Source of the DNA: Variovorax sp. CF079
GTDB taxonomy: Bacteria; Pseudomonadota; Gammaproteobacteria; Burkholderiales; Burkholderiaceae_C
Length of the DNA stretch: 64,000 nt
Assembly (NCBI RefSeq): GCF_900101545.1
Contig: NZ_FMZU01000002.1
Span: forward strand, 1-64,000
Direction: 5' to 3'
A program made the translations under genes and the position numbers. The notes below the pieces were generated by a model. It did not search any database, was not told where the DNA came from, and saw nothing but the letters and a program-made list of their open reading frames with translations. Position 1 is the first letter of the stretch. Each line of letters starts with the position of its first letter. This document shows positions 62,913 to 64,000 of this stretch, one piece after another.

Positions 62913-62930
62913 TTTCACCAAACGATGAGC
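62913..62930. promoter_or_regulatory. Imperfect palindrome TTTCACCA-AA-CGATGAGC, upstream activator site 2
   Basis: A degenerate copy of the palindrome at 62882, with start-to-start distance 31 bases (three helical turns). It overlaps the start codon of the regulator, so binding could also repress the regulator's own expression. Confidence 0.6.
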
Positions 62931-64000
62931 TCGAAATTGACCAAAGCCACTGCCTCACCGGTCCCGGAGCGGATCTCGCTGGCCGAGGTGGCGCGCGCCA
63001 CCGGCGCCGCGCTGGGCCGTTTCGACGGCGCCGAAGTGGCGCGTGCGATGAGCCGCTTCGAGGCCTCGCATGTGAGCAGCGAAGAGCACCCGACGATTGC
63101 CGACATCAGCGAATGCCTGTTCTTTTCGCCCGGTGATGGCCGCATCTGGCTGCAGGATCAGCGCATGGTGCTTCTGCATACCGAGGCGCTGGGCTCCCTG
63201 CGGCGCGAGCTGATCGACAGCCTGGGCCAGGAGAAGGCCCGCGGCCTGTTCACGCGCGCGGGCTACGTCAGCGGCGCGCGCGACGCGCGGCTGGTGCGCG
63301 AACATTGGCCCGAGGCCGAGCCGGCCGCGGCCGCGATGGCCGGCACCCGCCTGCATGCCCTGGAAGGCCTGGTGAAGGTCGAGCTGGTGCACGCGCGCTA
63401 TGACCCCGAGACCTCGGACTACGAGGGCGAATTCATCTGGCACCACTCGAGCGAAGACGACGAGCACATCGCGGCCTACGGCATCGGCGGCTCGCCGGCC
63501 TGCTGGATGCAGGTGGGCTATGCCACCGGCTACGTCAGCACCCTGTTCGGGCGGCTGGTGGTGTTCCGTGAAGTCGCCTGTCGCTCGATGGGCGAGAGCC
63601 AGTGCCGCGTGATCGGAAAATCGGCGGAGCGCTGGGACGATGTGGAAGAAGACATGCGCTACCTGCGCGCGCGCGACTTCGTCGGCGTGTCGCAGTACGG
63701 CGACGCGACGCCGCAGGCCGCGGAGTTGCCCACGCCGCGGCGCAAAAGCGGCGCGATGGTGGGCGCGTCATCGGCTTTCAACGCGGCCTGCCACCTGTTG
63801 CATCGCGTTGCGCCGACCACAGCCACTGTGCTTTTTACCGGTGAGTCCGGCGTCGGCAAGGAAAAGTTCGCCAGCATGCTGCATAGCATCAGCCCGCGGC
63901 GCGACAAGCCCTTCGTCGCGGTGAATTGCGCGGCCATTCCGGAGACGCTGATTGAGTCCGAGCTGTTCGGAGTGGAGCGCGGCGCTTACACCGGCGCCGG
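62925..64000 (+). CDS. XylR/DmpR-type sigma-54-dependent activator (partial, runs off the window)
   Basis: 358 residues are visible and the C-terminus is cut. Residues about 60-165 form the XylR N-terminal effector domain ([40 protein letters not shown]). A V4R-type part follows ([31 protein letters not shown]; about 170-235). A short linker leads to the AAA+ domain: Walker [11 protein letters not shown] (306-315), [16 protein letters not shown] and the sigma-54 contact loop GAYTGA at the last residues, a variant of GAFTGA. Such proteins bind aromatic or similar ligands directly and open sigma-54 promoters. It is divergent from the aldehyde dehydrogenase operon. The start at 62925 is inside activator site 2 and has no clear ribosome binding site. 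Confidence 0.92.
   Translation, partial: MSSKLTKATASPVPERISLAEVARATGAALGRFDGAEVARAMSRFEASHVSSEEHPTIADISECLFFSPGDGRIWLQDQRMVLLHTEALGSLRRELIDSLGQEKARGLFTRAGYVSGARDARLVREHWPEAEPAAAAMAGTRLHALEGLVKVELVHARYDPETSDYEGEFIWHHSSEDDEHIAAYGIGGSPACWMQVGYATGYVSTLFGRLVVFREVACRSMGESQCRVIGKSAERWDDVEEDMRYLRARDFVGVSQYGDATPQAAELPTPRRKSGAMVGASSAFNAACHLLHRVAPTTATVLFTGESGVGKEKFASMLHSISPRRDKPFVAVNCAAIPETLIESELFGVERGAYTGA

Overview
The window is GC-rich proteobacterial DNA. It looks like a beta-proteobacterium of the order Burkholderiales, most likely Comamonadaceae-like. The pointers are a Bug/TctC receptor, a TRAP transporter operon, IclR/GntR/MarR/LysR/AraC regulators, a DUF1302/DUF1329/YCF48/RND block and a REP-like element of the kind seen in Variovorax/Acidovorax relatives. 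This placement is inference from gene content. No rRNA, tRNA, CRISPR array or origin was seen.

Layout. 0-5.2 kb: a hypothetical gene, an IS1182-family element with a frameshifted transposase, a berberine-bridge-type FAD oxidoreductase and an IS3-type remnant. 5.2-6 kb: a MarR regulator behind a TTAGC tandem repeat. 6.4-12.4 kb: a cyclic-nucleotide/lipid locus (patatin with cNMP-binding domain, acetyltransferase-like protein with cNMP-binding domain, ClsC-like phospholipase D) that ends in a truncated HAMP-type cyclase. 12.4-15.6 kb: TctC receptor, IclR regulator and FMN 2-hydroxyacid dehydrogenase, with two identical-arm palindromes suggesting one IclR regulon. 15.7-31.5 kb: small hypothetical genes, RIO kinase, KatG, MBL hydrolase, a TPR adenylate/guanylate cyclase coupled to a dienelactone-hydrolase-like protein without catalytic residues, bacterioferritin, DUF3500, then gene debris (two LysR pseudogenes and an aldo/keto reductase fragment). 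31.8-38.8 kb: DM13 lipid/redox-type protein, a Gly-rich secreted protein with a frame slip, an S8 peptidase, an LtaS-like sulfatase and a solute-binding-protein fragment.

38.8-48.4 kb is a coherent catabolic operon under a divergent GntR/FCD regulator: FAD-linked 2-hydroxyacid dehydrogenase, TRAP transporter (DctQ, DctM, DctP), two SDRs, a PEP mutase/isocitrate lyase-type lyase, a DapA-type aldolase/lyase and a PfkB sugar kinase. The set suggests uptake and oxidation of a sugar acid or hydroxy acid, but the substrate is unknown. 48.6-52.7 kb holds an AraC/GlxA-type regulator divergent from enoyl-CoA hydratase, GST, kappa-GST/HCCA-isomerase-like protein and an amidohydrolase-fold protein with altered metal ligands.

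52.7-64 kb is the most striking part. A minus-strand operon encodes aldehyde dehydrogenase, SDR, DUF1302 outer-membrane protein, DUF1329 protein, YCF48 beta-propeller, an RND/MMPL transporter and an HSL-type esterase. It is divergent from an XylR/DmpR-type sigma-54 activator that is cut by the window edge. The intergenic region carries a consensus sigma-54 promoter pointing into the operon and two copies of an 18-bp palindrome placed as upstream activator sites. This looks like an effector-controlled system for export/import and oxidation of a hydrophobic ester or alcohol.
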